IMG/VR virus record: IMGVR_UViG_3300030333_000375
Location: 1 to 21,035 of that record
Origin: a virus
DNA: 21,035 bases
Direction: 5' to 3' (one strand)
A program made the translations under genes and the position numbers. The notes beneath the pieces were generated by a model. That model saw only the letters and a program-made list of their open reading frames with translations, was not told where the DNA came from and searched no databases. Shown piece by piece: positions 1 through 6,434 of this stretch; within the stretch, counting starts at the first letter, position 1, and every line of letters starts with the position of its first letter.

Positions 1-1238
1 GTGAAAGTTTGAGAGGCATCGGCTCTGACCCTGTTAGCAAGAGCCGTATTCATGGTAGTGACGAAAGAAGCATCGTCATTGATAGCTGCAGCCAATTCAT
101 TCAGGGTGTCTAATGCACCTGGCGCAGAGTCAATCAATGCGGTGACTTCGCCATCGACATATGCCTTGATTGATTGTTGTGATGCAGCATGAGTGGCAGA
201 GTTGGATGCCATGTCGTCTTCGTCTTTGAGGTCGAGTGTGATGGTAGCAGAGTAATCCCCACTTGCCGTGTTGGTTTCGCTTTGGATAAGCATCCCCGTT
301 CCTGCAGTTAGATCAACACCGGACGTGATGTCAGCTAAGACCGCATAACCGTAAGAGAGAATCTTATCCTGTATGGCCGCAGATGTCATCAATGAAGTAT
401 CATTATCTGCAAATGACTCCGAGCTTGTTTGAAGACTGTTAGCAGCTAATTCAGATACAGTCAAACCGCCTACGTTGAGAGTCACCGCACCTGCGGCTTG
501 GTTTGCAGTAATCCCTGTGTTAGCAGTTATGCTATACACGACACCTGTGGTGCTTGTTCCAATGGCAACACCATTGATTGAACCGCCTGTGATGGATACA
601 TCATCTGAATCCTGAGTGGCTATTGTCCCTAATCCCAGGGATGTTCGAGCCGTTGCACCGCTTTCTGCCACCCAATTAATGCCATTTCCTACTATGAATA
701 CCCCATCAGAGGGGGTCATAGCGGCCAAAGTCGTCAAATCTCCATCATAAGTTTGGAATGTATTCGCACCGCTTACCGAGCCATCGGCTGGATTGACTAC
801 GGGATCAACTGCGGTTGCAAGCAAGCTGAATGTGATTATCTCACATTGCAAAGTATATCTGAATAGTTTCTTTGAACGATCAGAAAGGTCAGTCCTGGTC
901 TTGTATATGAGTCGGTCAAAGTTATTATTGTCTCCTTTTCTGAAAGCATGAATGATCCTCCTGACTTCATCACGCATTTCTGATAGCCTTTCACGACTAT
1001 CTACCGTCCTACAATCAATGGTGATATTGACGTGTTCATTCACATAATCATAGATGAGTTCTGGTTGGGCCTCATTGTGAGCTGTCTCGAAGATACGAAT
1101 GACATCGTTGTCGAGCATCCTCACTCGCTTTGCATCGCCCTTGTCCAAATCGGCAATATCCTCGATGGATGGTTCAGGAGGCTTAGACCAATTTGTCACG
1201 AGAATATCTCGTAAAGCCCTTATCGCATCCTTAGCCAC
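1..1238 (-). CDS. Neck/tail-completion protein fused to tail-fibre repeats (partial, runs off left edge)
   Basis: I translated one uninterrupted frame of 412 codons from GTG 1238 to the window edge. The C-terminus is missing. Residues 1-140 are mostly helical and charged, with 'NITIDCRT', 'RLSEMRDEVRRII' and 'RSKKLFRYTLQCEII', and resemble small neck or tail-completion proteins of tailed phages. From about residue 150 the protein changes to fibre sequence: 'ARTSLGLGTIATQDSDDVSI' (197-216), then 'ITGGSING', and 'APGALDTLNELAAAI' (372-386), both familiar phage tail-fibre repeat motifs. A GGGGAGG lies 9 bases before the GTG, and the start overlaps the previous stop by 8 bases, which suggests translational coupling. 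Family knowledge supports a virion role. The fusion itself is seen directly; that it forms a neck or collar fibre is inference. Confidence 0.8.
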   Translation of the reverse strand, partial: MAKDAIRALRDILVTNWSKPPEPSIEDIADLDKGDAKRVRMLDNDVIRIFETAHNEAQPELIYDYVNEHVNITIDCRTVDSRERLSEMRDEVRRIIHAFRKGDNNNFDRLIYKTRTDLSDRSKKLFRYTLQCEIITFSLLATAVDPVVNPADGSVSGANTFQTYDGDLTTLAAMTPSDGVFIVGNGINWVAESGATARTSLGLGTIATQDSDDVSITGGSINGVAIGTSTTGVVYSITANTGITANQAAGAVTLNVGGLTVSELAANSLQTSSESFADNDTSLMTSAAIQDKILSYGYAVLADITSGVDLTAGTGMLIQSETNTASGDYSATITLDLKDEDDMASNSATHAASQQSIKAYVDGEVTALIDSAPGALDTLNELAAAINDDASFVTTMNTALANRVRADASQTF

Positions 1239-1497
1239 CTTTCGCCGCCTCCCCTAATTTGTCCTTCGCCTTTTTCCATGCGACTCGATGAGGGTTATTC
1301 TCCATTTGCTTTGCAACATTCGCTTCGATTTCTTCTTCAGTATATCCAAGCCCATCCATCTCGGACATATCCTTCTCTTCTCTTAGTAGTTTTGACCTCA
1401 TCCCAGGTTCCATTTTGGTGAGGTTATCACCGGCTCTTTCGAGTTCCTCTGATGATTTTATCATCGCACTCAATTGTTTTAGGAATCCAGGATGCAC
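1231..1497 (-). CDS. Small charged helical protein, unknown function, in the neck region
   Basis: An 88-residue, highly charged, probably all-helical protein with many Glu/Lys/Met residues and no recognised domain, membrane segment or cysteine. It starts at GTG 1497, with GGTGG about 7 bases upstream, and only 3 bases separate it from the stop of the connector gene. Its 3' end overlaps the start of the tail-completion/fibre gene by 8 bases. Its place between the connector and the completion protein suggests a neck component or assembly chaperone, but nothing in the sequence proves this. Confidence 0.72.
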   Translation of the reverse strand: MHPGFLKQLSAMIKSSEELERAGDNLTKMEPGMRSKLLREEKDMSEMDGLGYTEEEIEANVAKQMENNPHRVAWKKAKDKLGEAAKGG

Positions 1498-1500
1498 AGA

Positions 1501-3096
1501 TCAACCACCCATGCCCGCAACTATGATTCCCTCCTGATATGGGATTAGTATCTTCTTCACTTCTTCCTCTAATTTCTGTATCTTGGATGGGAGATCGACA
1601 TTCTGAGTGCCTTCGGGGAACATTGCAGTATAATCATCAGTCATCATGATGTCTAAAGCTACCATCTTAGTGCAAGCATCCTCAATTGCCTTATCCAGAT
1701 ACCTTTCGCCATAGATGTAAGAGAGTTTGAGACTGTGATTCTCAAAGAATGGATATTGATTGTTGAACATGATCGCACCGTTGTCCTCCATAGACCACCA
1801 ATCCTTTTGCCTCTGCTCATCGGTTGAATCACTATCGAATCGTGTCTGGTAAATCTCAGTCACATTGGCAGATAGGCCGGATTGGAAATTTGATGTCAGA
1901 TCATCCACGATTGTCAAAGCATTTCCACTCCGAGTGCATCGTGCAACTTTGATGGCCGTTCCTGTCCCATAGTAATAGAGTCCATTTCCTTCTGTGAATG
2001 CAGAGCCATCTGTGACATTGAATGTGCTTCCTGTCGATGTGGCCGTTGAATTAATGGTGTTGCAGAGGCCAAGATCGAAGCAGCTTAGGTTTGTGACCGC
2101 AATAGTGGTAGTTTCTCCTTCATCAGTTGATCTCATGCTACTGATGAGGACTACGCCATCACCATCATCGCTGTTCGCAGTAGCCAGGAACTCATGTGCG
2201 ACATTGAGTGCTTTGCTATTCTCAGTCATGGTTCCTATTTGAACGGCGGTTTTGCCAGTCGAGTCATCTTGGTTGATTAGGTTGCCAATCTCTCCGGCAA
2301 TCGTCTTCACTCCGAAGTCCTTACTCCAAGTAGTAGCGGTTGTCCCTGTTTGAAGAGTGGCAACATGGGCTATGTTTGGACACAGATATATCTTGTCCGA
2401 ACTACTGAGGAGATGAGGGTCTTTGATGGTGAGTTGCACTCTGGATGATGCGAGTTCCCTGTAATGATCCCCCTGCCATACGCCCATTCGGAGGACTCTT
2501 TGGATGGGTCTGTTCCTAAGATAGACCGCACCGACATAATCGGTGTAGTATCTGCGCCTGTATGGTTTGAATGTAGTGAAGTTCTGATATTCATCGACAA
2601 CAAGCCTGGGCCTCCATGCTATTCTGCATATCCTGTCGATGTAGTCTTGCCTTCTCTTGATTAGATTCTCCACTTGTGATTTACTGATTCCTCTTTGTGA
2701 CGAATTAGACAGAATGGAAGCAGGTTGCACATACGCATCGTTTGCCTTCGTGTATGCAGTTCCAGGGTCAGTTGCTTTGAGAGTGATCCCGCCACTCGAA
2801 CCTGTCGATTCAATTCCTGATATGGTCAAACTACTCCCTAATGCATCCACGTTGTCATAGATAGTAATGGTGTCTCCTGTTGCAAAACCCCATCTGCGGT
2901 AATCCGCACCTGCAATTGGCATCTTGATTACCGTTCCACCCCCCTCTGAAGCGGTGGATGTGTTTCCAATCAGAGCTGTTGGCTTGGCATCAGGTAATTG
3001 AAGGTATGATTCCACTTTGGCGACTGTGGTATATACCAAGTCATCTGGATAGAGAGGTTGGTCGGGTCTATGCCCAGGAGTGAATGTGCGTGGCAT
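1501..3096 (-). CDS. Head-tail connector (gp6-like) with inserted beta domains
   Basis: This 531-residue protein is much longer than usual connectors, which have about 100-200 residues. Connector-like helical pieces are at residues 16-34 ('LYPDDLVYTTVAKVESYLQL'), 137-163 (helix with 'QVENLIKRRQDYIDRICR', then 'AWRP') and 467-515 ('YLDKAIEDACTKMVALDIM' onward, ending in a Lys/Glu-rich helix). Between them are Thr/Ser/Gly-rich beta segments at about 37-125 and 250-415, with phrases such as 'FNVTDGSAFTEGNGLYYYG' typical of small virion beta domains. The ATG has an AAGGAGG about 10 bases upstream. Position downstream of the capsid genes and upstream of the tail-completion gene fits a connector bound below the portal. 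The assignment rests on helix pattern and gene order. It could also be a larger neck or adaptor protein. Confidence 0.65.
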   Translation of the reverse strand: MPRTFTPGHRPDQPLYPDDLVYTTVAKVESYLQLPDAKPTALIGNTSTASEGGGTVIKMPIAGADYRRWGFATGDTITIYDNVDALGSSLTISGIESTGSSGGITLKATDPGTAYTKANDAYVQPASILSNSSQRGISKSQVENLIKRRQDYIDRICRIAWRPRLVVDEYQNFTTFKPYRRRYYTDYVGAVYLRNRPIQRVLRMGVWQGDHYRELASSRVQLTIKDPHLLSSSDKIYLCPNIAHVATLQTGTTATTWSKDFGVKTIAGEIGNLINQDDSTGKTAVQIGTMTENSKALNVAHEFLATANSDDGDGVVLISSMRSTDEGETTTIAVTNLSCFDLGLCNTINSTATSTGSTFNVTDGSAFTEGNGLYYYGTGTAIKVARCTRSGNALTIVDDLTSNFQSGLSANVTEIYQTRFDSDSTDEQRQKDWWSMEDNGAIMFNNQYPFFENHSLKLSYIYGERYLDKAIEDACTKMVALDIMMTDDYTAMFPEGTQNVDLPSKIQKLEEEVKKILIPYQEGIIVAGMGG

Positions 3097-3111
3097 TACT
3101 GTTCATCCTCC

Positions 3112-3420
3112 TTAACTCCCCAAATTGTAGTCCATGTCTCCACCACACCCCGCACAGCTTGGAGTCCAACAGAAATGGAGTAATCCACAGGAGAGGCAAC
3201 GTGTCCCTGAACCGATGTTTTGAATATCATATCTCTCCCTTCCTCTGATCTTGATGCGAACGGTTTCGGCTTTATCCAAGTTCTCCTTACTGAAAGGAGA
3301 ATCGTCTGTGGCTATGGAACCTTCGTTTGAAGCTATCTCGGCCATACGCACCTTACGGCGGCGTTCTATCTCGTGTGCTTCTTCAAAGCAGAGTTCGTCT
3401 AATTCAACTGCCACCGGCAA
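3112..3420 (-). CDS. Small zinc-ribbon-like protein, unknown role
   Basis: A protein of about 100 residues: a charged helical N-terminal half ('EEAHEIERRRKVRMAEIA') followed by a C-terminal Cys cluster, C75-x2-C78 and C89-x2-C92 with an extra C84, the spacing of a small zinc ribbon. No catalytic motif is seen. The first in-frame start is TTG 3420; GTG 3414 is an equally good choice, since a G-rich stretch lies about 7 bases before it. It sits 8 bases after the preceding gene and 15 bases before the connector gene. It is probably a minor virion or assembly protein, perhaps a protein-protein adaptor. Function is not recognised. Confidence 0.72.
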   Translation of the reverse strand: MPVAVELDELCFEEAHEIERRRKVRMAEIASNEGSIATDDSPFSKENLDKAETVRIKIRGRERYDIQNIGSGTRCLSCGLLHFCWTPSCAGCGGDMDYNLGS

Positions 3421-3428
3421 GCCCCCGC

Positions 3429-3740
3429 TTAGGCTCGCCCACCTGTGACTGTTAGGTATGTGACTACCGTTGAGAGGTTGGTTGCGGCATCGACCTCATC
3501 TAATGGATCAGCATCCGCACCTGCTTCAAACGCCTTCAACTTCTTGTTAGTTCTGTCATATTGGAAAACAAATCCGCCACTCACTTCAACTGCCACATTC
3601 TCTATGTTTGAAACGTAAGCTGTTAGATCCAATTCTTCTCCTCCTGTTGGATAACTCGCATCAAAGGTAATCTTGAGAGCAACAGTAAGCCTATTGCCCG
3701 TCACATTCGTTCGTCCAAGTTGCTCGACTGTAAGTGCCAT
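3429..3740 (-). CDS. Small beta-rich virion protein, probable capsid decoration/accessory protein
   Basis: A 103-residue protein with no cysteines and a strong alternating beta pattern: 'RLTVALKITFDASYPTGGEE', then 'NVAVEVSGGFVFQYD' and 'NKKLKAFEAG'. This 'SYPTGGE ... GGFVFQYDRTNKKLKAF' arrangement recalls small structural proteins encoded beside major capsid genes in many marine phages. I recognise the type but not a named family. It starts at ATG 3740 after a 41-base gap, with AGGT 8 bases upstream. A role on the outer capsid surface is inferred from position and composition. Confidence 0.75.
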   Translation of the reverse strand: MALTVEQLGRTNVTGNRLTVALKITFDASYPTGGEELDLTAYVSNIENVAVEVSGGFVFQYDRTNKKLKAFEAGADADPLDEVDAATNLSTVVTYLTVTGGRA

Positions 3741-3781
3741 ACTGATACCTACGTTATTTTCAATCCTATTTAACTGATACT

Positions 3782-4270
3782 TTACTCATGCAGTATTGTA
3801 ATCCTTGCAATGTTGCTTGCTCCGGCGGTGAAAACCTTGCCTCCTGAGAGTGCTAGTGTGAATTTCACCCTGCCACAAACTGCTCCATTCCATGATCCTG
3901 CCGCACCTGCGGGGTTGTTGATCGTCAAGTGAACCCCTGCGGTATCGGTGTTAGCTCCTTCTGCAATTTGGAAATGTCCTACTAGGTTAGTAGCAGTTCT
4001 GAAATCAAGACTTGCTACTTGCTCGCAATACTTGTAATCAGTTCCGCCATCCGCTTCTGCATCCATTGAGATGTCCATAGAACCCTGGGTAGCACCATTG
4101 GAGTTGCTTGCCATGCGAGACATATCCAGTATGATACGGGAGATTTTCCCGTTCATGTCGATAGTGCCACTTATGGATCCCGTGCCATCTCCGGTTATGT
4201 CCAGGACTCTGCGGTTGATTCGAGTGCGACTTGCATAACGGCCTACGCCATCATCAATCTCATCGTTCAC
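3782..4270 (-). CDS. Beta-rich virion protein, unknown family
   Basis: A 162-residue protein rich in Gly, Ser, Thr, Asn and Asp, with alternating hydrophobic strands ('VKFTLALSGG' near the C-terminus) and two cysteines. It has no signal peptide or membrane segment. It starts at GTG 4270, whose GTGA overlaps the stop of the preceding gene by 4 bases; a G-run sits about 8 bases upstream. Composition and placement in the cluster after the major capsid gene suggest a decoration, head-fibre or tail-tube-like structural protein. I cannot choose among these from sequence alone. Confidence 0.72.
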   Translation of the reverse strand: MNDEIDDGVGRYASRTRINRRVLDITGDGTGSISGTIDMNGKISRIILDMSRMASNSNGATQGSMDISMDAEADGGTDYKYCEQVASLDFRTATNLVGHFQIAEGANTDTAGVHLTINNPAGAAGSWNGAVCGRVKFTLALSGGKVFTAGASNIARITILHE

Positions 4271-4812
4271 TCAGATGCCCCCGAGATATATTCTCGGGCC
4301 TGATCCATCATAGATGCTTTCGTTGAACGGTTGTTCACCGGAATGCCCTTGTCGGAGCACCATGACATCATCTGTGCCCTAGTCATCTTTGAATCGAATC
4401 CTGCGGCGGCTAAGAGAATGTCCACATTCACTTCCTTATCAGAGGTTGGCGGGAGGGGTTCGTCTGTGACTTCCTCAACGACTTCTTCCTTAGCTGCCGG
4501 AAGAACAGTATCCTTAACCTTCTCAACTACTTTCTGTGGTATCTCGGCTACCTTCTCCACCTTACTCTTGACAGGTGCTTCGATAGTCGATGCCATCTCT
4601 GCCGCTTGCTTGTCGTCAGAGCCTATGACTTTCCAGGCGGTTCCGCCGTTCTCGATCATTGGCATGATTTTGTTGCGGATGAGATCCTGTGGAACATCAT
4701 CCCTAACCATGCCTCGGGAGAACCCGAGAACCCTGTGCTTACCTATGGTGATTTCGCAGTAGGGGCGCATTCCAACGTATTGAAGGCTAAGAGCCACTTG
4801 GCTCACCTTCAC
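4267..4812 (-). CDS. Virion-associated protein with C-terminal SAP/HeH-like domain
   Basis: A 181-residue protein in three parts. Residues 1-65 form a compact domain with 'YCEITIGKHRVLGFSRG' and 'GTAWKVIG'. Residues 68-125 are a Lys/Glu/Val/Pro-rich linker, likely extended or coiled. Residues 128-178 form a helix-extended loop-helix with 'MTRAQMMSWCSDKGIPVN' followed by 'STKASMMDQAREYI', which matches the pattern of SAP/HeH nucleic-acid-binding motifs. It starts at GTG 4812, overlapping the preceding stop by 4 bases (GTGA), with only a weak ribosome site, so coupling is likely. Such domains occur in phage small head or neck proteins and may contact DNA, but DNA binding here is inferred. Confidence 0.75.
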   Translation of the reverse strand: MKVSQVALSLQYVGMRPYCEITIGKHRVLGFSRGMVRDDVPQDLIRNKIMPMIENGGTAWKVIGSDDKQAAEMASTIEAPVKSKVEKVAEIPQKVVEKVKDTVLPAAKEEVVEEVTDEPLPPTSDKEVNVDILLAAAGFDSKMTRAQMMSWCSDKGIPVNNRSTKASMMDQAREYISGASE

Positions 4813-5201
4813 CTGTATAGGAACGTCAGCCTGTGCGTATCGCCATCTCCACCAGTGTCCGAATCGAACTTGATGGTTGTGTCGGTGAAGCTTATGTTCA
4901 CCAAATCTCCTGCGGCACTATCAGACACGTTCACTACTGATAGTAATGATAGGATCTTGGTTGGGTTGATTAGATCAGTCACGGCGGTTGGTGTGTTAGC
5001 GTCACCGAAGTCGAAGACTATGCTCCCTGCTGCTGTATCAGGAACCACGTCAATACATCCCATGTGTAGTGCGCCTCTTACTGCGTTGCTTCCAATGGGT
5101 GATTGTTGCCAATCGGTGTTGTCATTCTCCACGTTTCCTGCCCACATTCGTAGGCTAAAAACGACACTCGTGCTTGCTTCTGTTAAGTTTGCTGATGCCA
5201 T
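4809..5201 (-). CDS. Small beta-rich protein directly after the major capsid gene, likely decoration/accessory head protein
   Basis: A 130-residue beta-rich protein with many Asp/Thr/Ser residues ('AAGSIVFDFGDANTPTAV', 'DLVNISFTDTTIKFDSD') and an Asp/Gly-rich loop near the C-terminus. It follows the major capsid gene after 38 bases and has a strong leader (AAAGGAGTG followed by A/T bases, then ATG) nearly identical to that of the capsid gene. It is therefore probably made in large amounts, as expected for a decoration protein. No named family is recognised. The next gene overlaps its stop by 4 bases. Confidence 0.78.
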   Translation of the reverse strand: MASANLTEASTSVVFSLRMWAGNVENDNTDWQQSPIGSNAVRGALHMGCIDVVPDTAAGSIVFDFGDANTPTAVTDLINPTKILSLLSVVNVSDSAAGDLVNISFTDTTIKFDSDTGGDGDTHRLTFLYR

Positions 5202-5222
5202 ATTTTTTCACTCCTTTATTTT
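5202..5222 (-). promoter_or_regulatory. Strong capsid-type ribosome binding leader before the 4809-5201 gene
   Basis: On the minus strand the leader reads AAAGGAGTGAAAAAAT just before ATG 5201. It repeats the leader of the major capsid gene (AAAGGAAGTGAAAAA) with one base missing in the purine core. An extended Shine-Dalgarno followed by an A-rich spacer predicts efficient initiation. Confidence 0.6.
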
Positions 5223-5239
5223 CTCCATCATCTCCGAGC

Positions 5240-6397
5240 CTAAGCGGCTATGTCCCTCACCTTTCCGTGTGCTCGGTAGAATAGTTGCCATAGCTCTCCC
5301 ATCGTGTGGAACATACCCATCTGTCCTAGCCTGTTGATCCCGAATGGGTCGCCTGTCTCAATACCAGACTCGTGGTATAGGGTTGGCTTGGCTGTGCAGA
5401 AGTAAATGTAGTCCGAGTCGATGAAATACATTCTGGATAGTTCGCCGTTTTCTGCGAAAACGTCCTTTGAAGGAATTAGTGGAACCCCGTTGTAGGTAGC
5501 GACCACGAAGCCCGCCTCCATACCTGGGACACCCTTAACACCGTTCACTCCTGGAACGACTCTCTTCATCTCGGTGAACCTCTGTTGAGGTTGTAGTAGC
5601 TGCTGAACCTTCTCCAGAGTGTCGTAGCCGGTTAGGATGACCTTTGGCTGGCCTCCCTTCTCCCATATGCTGCGGAACATTCCGTCAATCACGTTCAGAC
5701 TGAGTGCTCTAGCCGCACCGGAGGAACCTGCGTCACAGTTAGCGTCATACCAAGACTGGGCGGTTCCTGCGCTCCTCGTTAGGTTGTATTGGTTGTGATC
5801 TGCTGCATTCGACACGAAGGAAGATGCAGTTTCCACGAAGGAAGAGGACAAGCACCTGTCAAGGGACTCGAAGTCGTTCCCTGCGGCGTTGTCCACATCC
5901 TCTAGGAGCATGACGTTGATGTGCTCTGCGTGGTGCTTTGCCATCTCCATTTTCATTACTGCCCTTGCATCTCCAAGACCGTCATCCTTGTCGGCCAGGA
6001 ACATTGCTGTCTCGCTTAGGTCGAAGCTGTGAGCCACAGTCTTGGGCTTGGTGCTGACCTCTGCGAAGGTAGGCTTGGTGGTCTCTGGTAGAGTCCCGTT
6101 CTCAGGAAGTCCGCCACCCTTTGCCCTGTCAGGCTTCTCGGTGACTACCCTCCAACCCGACTTCTCCCAGGGTTTCTTTGGTAGTATGCTGAAGGCGTTG
6201 AACTCCTGGTTGAGCTGCGACCAAACCTTTCGGCCAAATATTGCCTGGTAGGTTCCAGTCGTGCTGCTTACTAGGGGTGAGTCTGCCTTGAGCAAGTCTG
6301 TTCCAGAGTAGGCCCATGCGTTTGCACCTGCACCCGCACCATAGTATAGCCTCTCCATGTCTTCTATTGTTCGTATGTATCCAACTGATCCACTCAT
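5240..6397 (-). CDS. Major capsid protein, HK97-like fold
   Basis: A 385-residue protein that should form the capsid shell. Family features are visible. An N-terminal arm contains 'QEFNAFSILPKKPWEKSGWR' (64-83). A Gly/Pro/Thr-rich E-loop-like region spans about 84-125. A long spine helix covers about 134-165 ('DARAVMKMEMAKHHAEHINV'). A P-domain segment 'QPKVILTGYDTLEKVQQLL' lies at 240-258, a 'GVPLIPSKDVF' strand-loop at 294-304, and an amphipathic C-terminus includes 'GELWQLFYRAHGKVRD'. The length suits an HK97-type protein without its own scaffold domain, in line with the scaffold-like tail on the neighbouring protease gene. The start ATG 6397 has a strong AAAGGAAGTG leader. Codons tend to end in C or G more than in the large upstream gene, which fits high expression. 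Confidence 0.9.
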   Translation of the reverse strand: MSGSVGYIRTIEDMERLYYGAGAGANAWAYSGTDLLKADSPLVSSTTGTYQAIFGRKVWSQLNQEFNAFSILPKKPWEKSGWRVVTEKPDRAKGGGLPENGTLPETTKPTFAEVSTKPKTVAHSFDLSETAMFLADKDDGLGDARAVMKMEMAKHHAEHINVMLLEDVDNAAGNDFESLDRCLSSSFVETASSFVSNAADHNQYNLTRSAGTAQSWYDANCDAGSSGAARALSLNVIDGMFRSIWEKGGQPKVILTGYDTLEKVQQLLQPQQRFTEMKRVVPGVNGVKGVPGMEAGFVVATYNGVPLIPSKDVFAENGELSRMYFIDSDYIYFCTAKPTLYHESGIETGDPFGINRLGQMGMFHTMGELWQLFYRAHGKVRDIAA

Positions 6398-6418
6398 TTT
6401 TTCACTTCCTTTATCTCC
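6398..6418 (-). promoter_or_regulatory. Strong ribosome binding leader of the major capsid gene
   Basis: On the minus strand, GATAAAGGAAGTGAAAAA immediately precedes ATG 6397. Closely similar sequences precede the next gene (5201) and an internal ATG in the protease gene (7217), so this appears to be a recurrent high-output leader of the virus. Confidence 0.6.
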
Positions 6419-6434
6419 TAGTCACCCTAGACGA

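Noticed and set aside
5236-5258. A possible hairpin terminator after the major capsid gene (AGCC/GGCT arms).
   Set aside because: The stem is only 4 bp, overlaps the stop codon region and is not followed by a U-tract; the next gene has a strong leader just downstream.
4606-5337. A 243-codon open frame on the plus strand.
   Set aside because: It lies antisense over three well-supported minus-strand genes and has no ribosome site; its product shows no domain pattern. It is a shadow of codon bias on the other strand.
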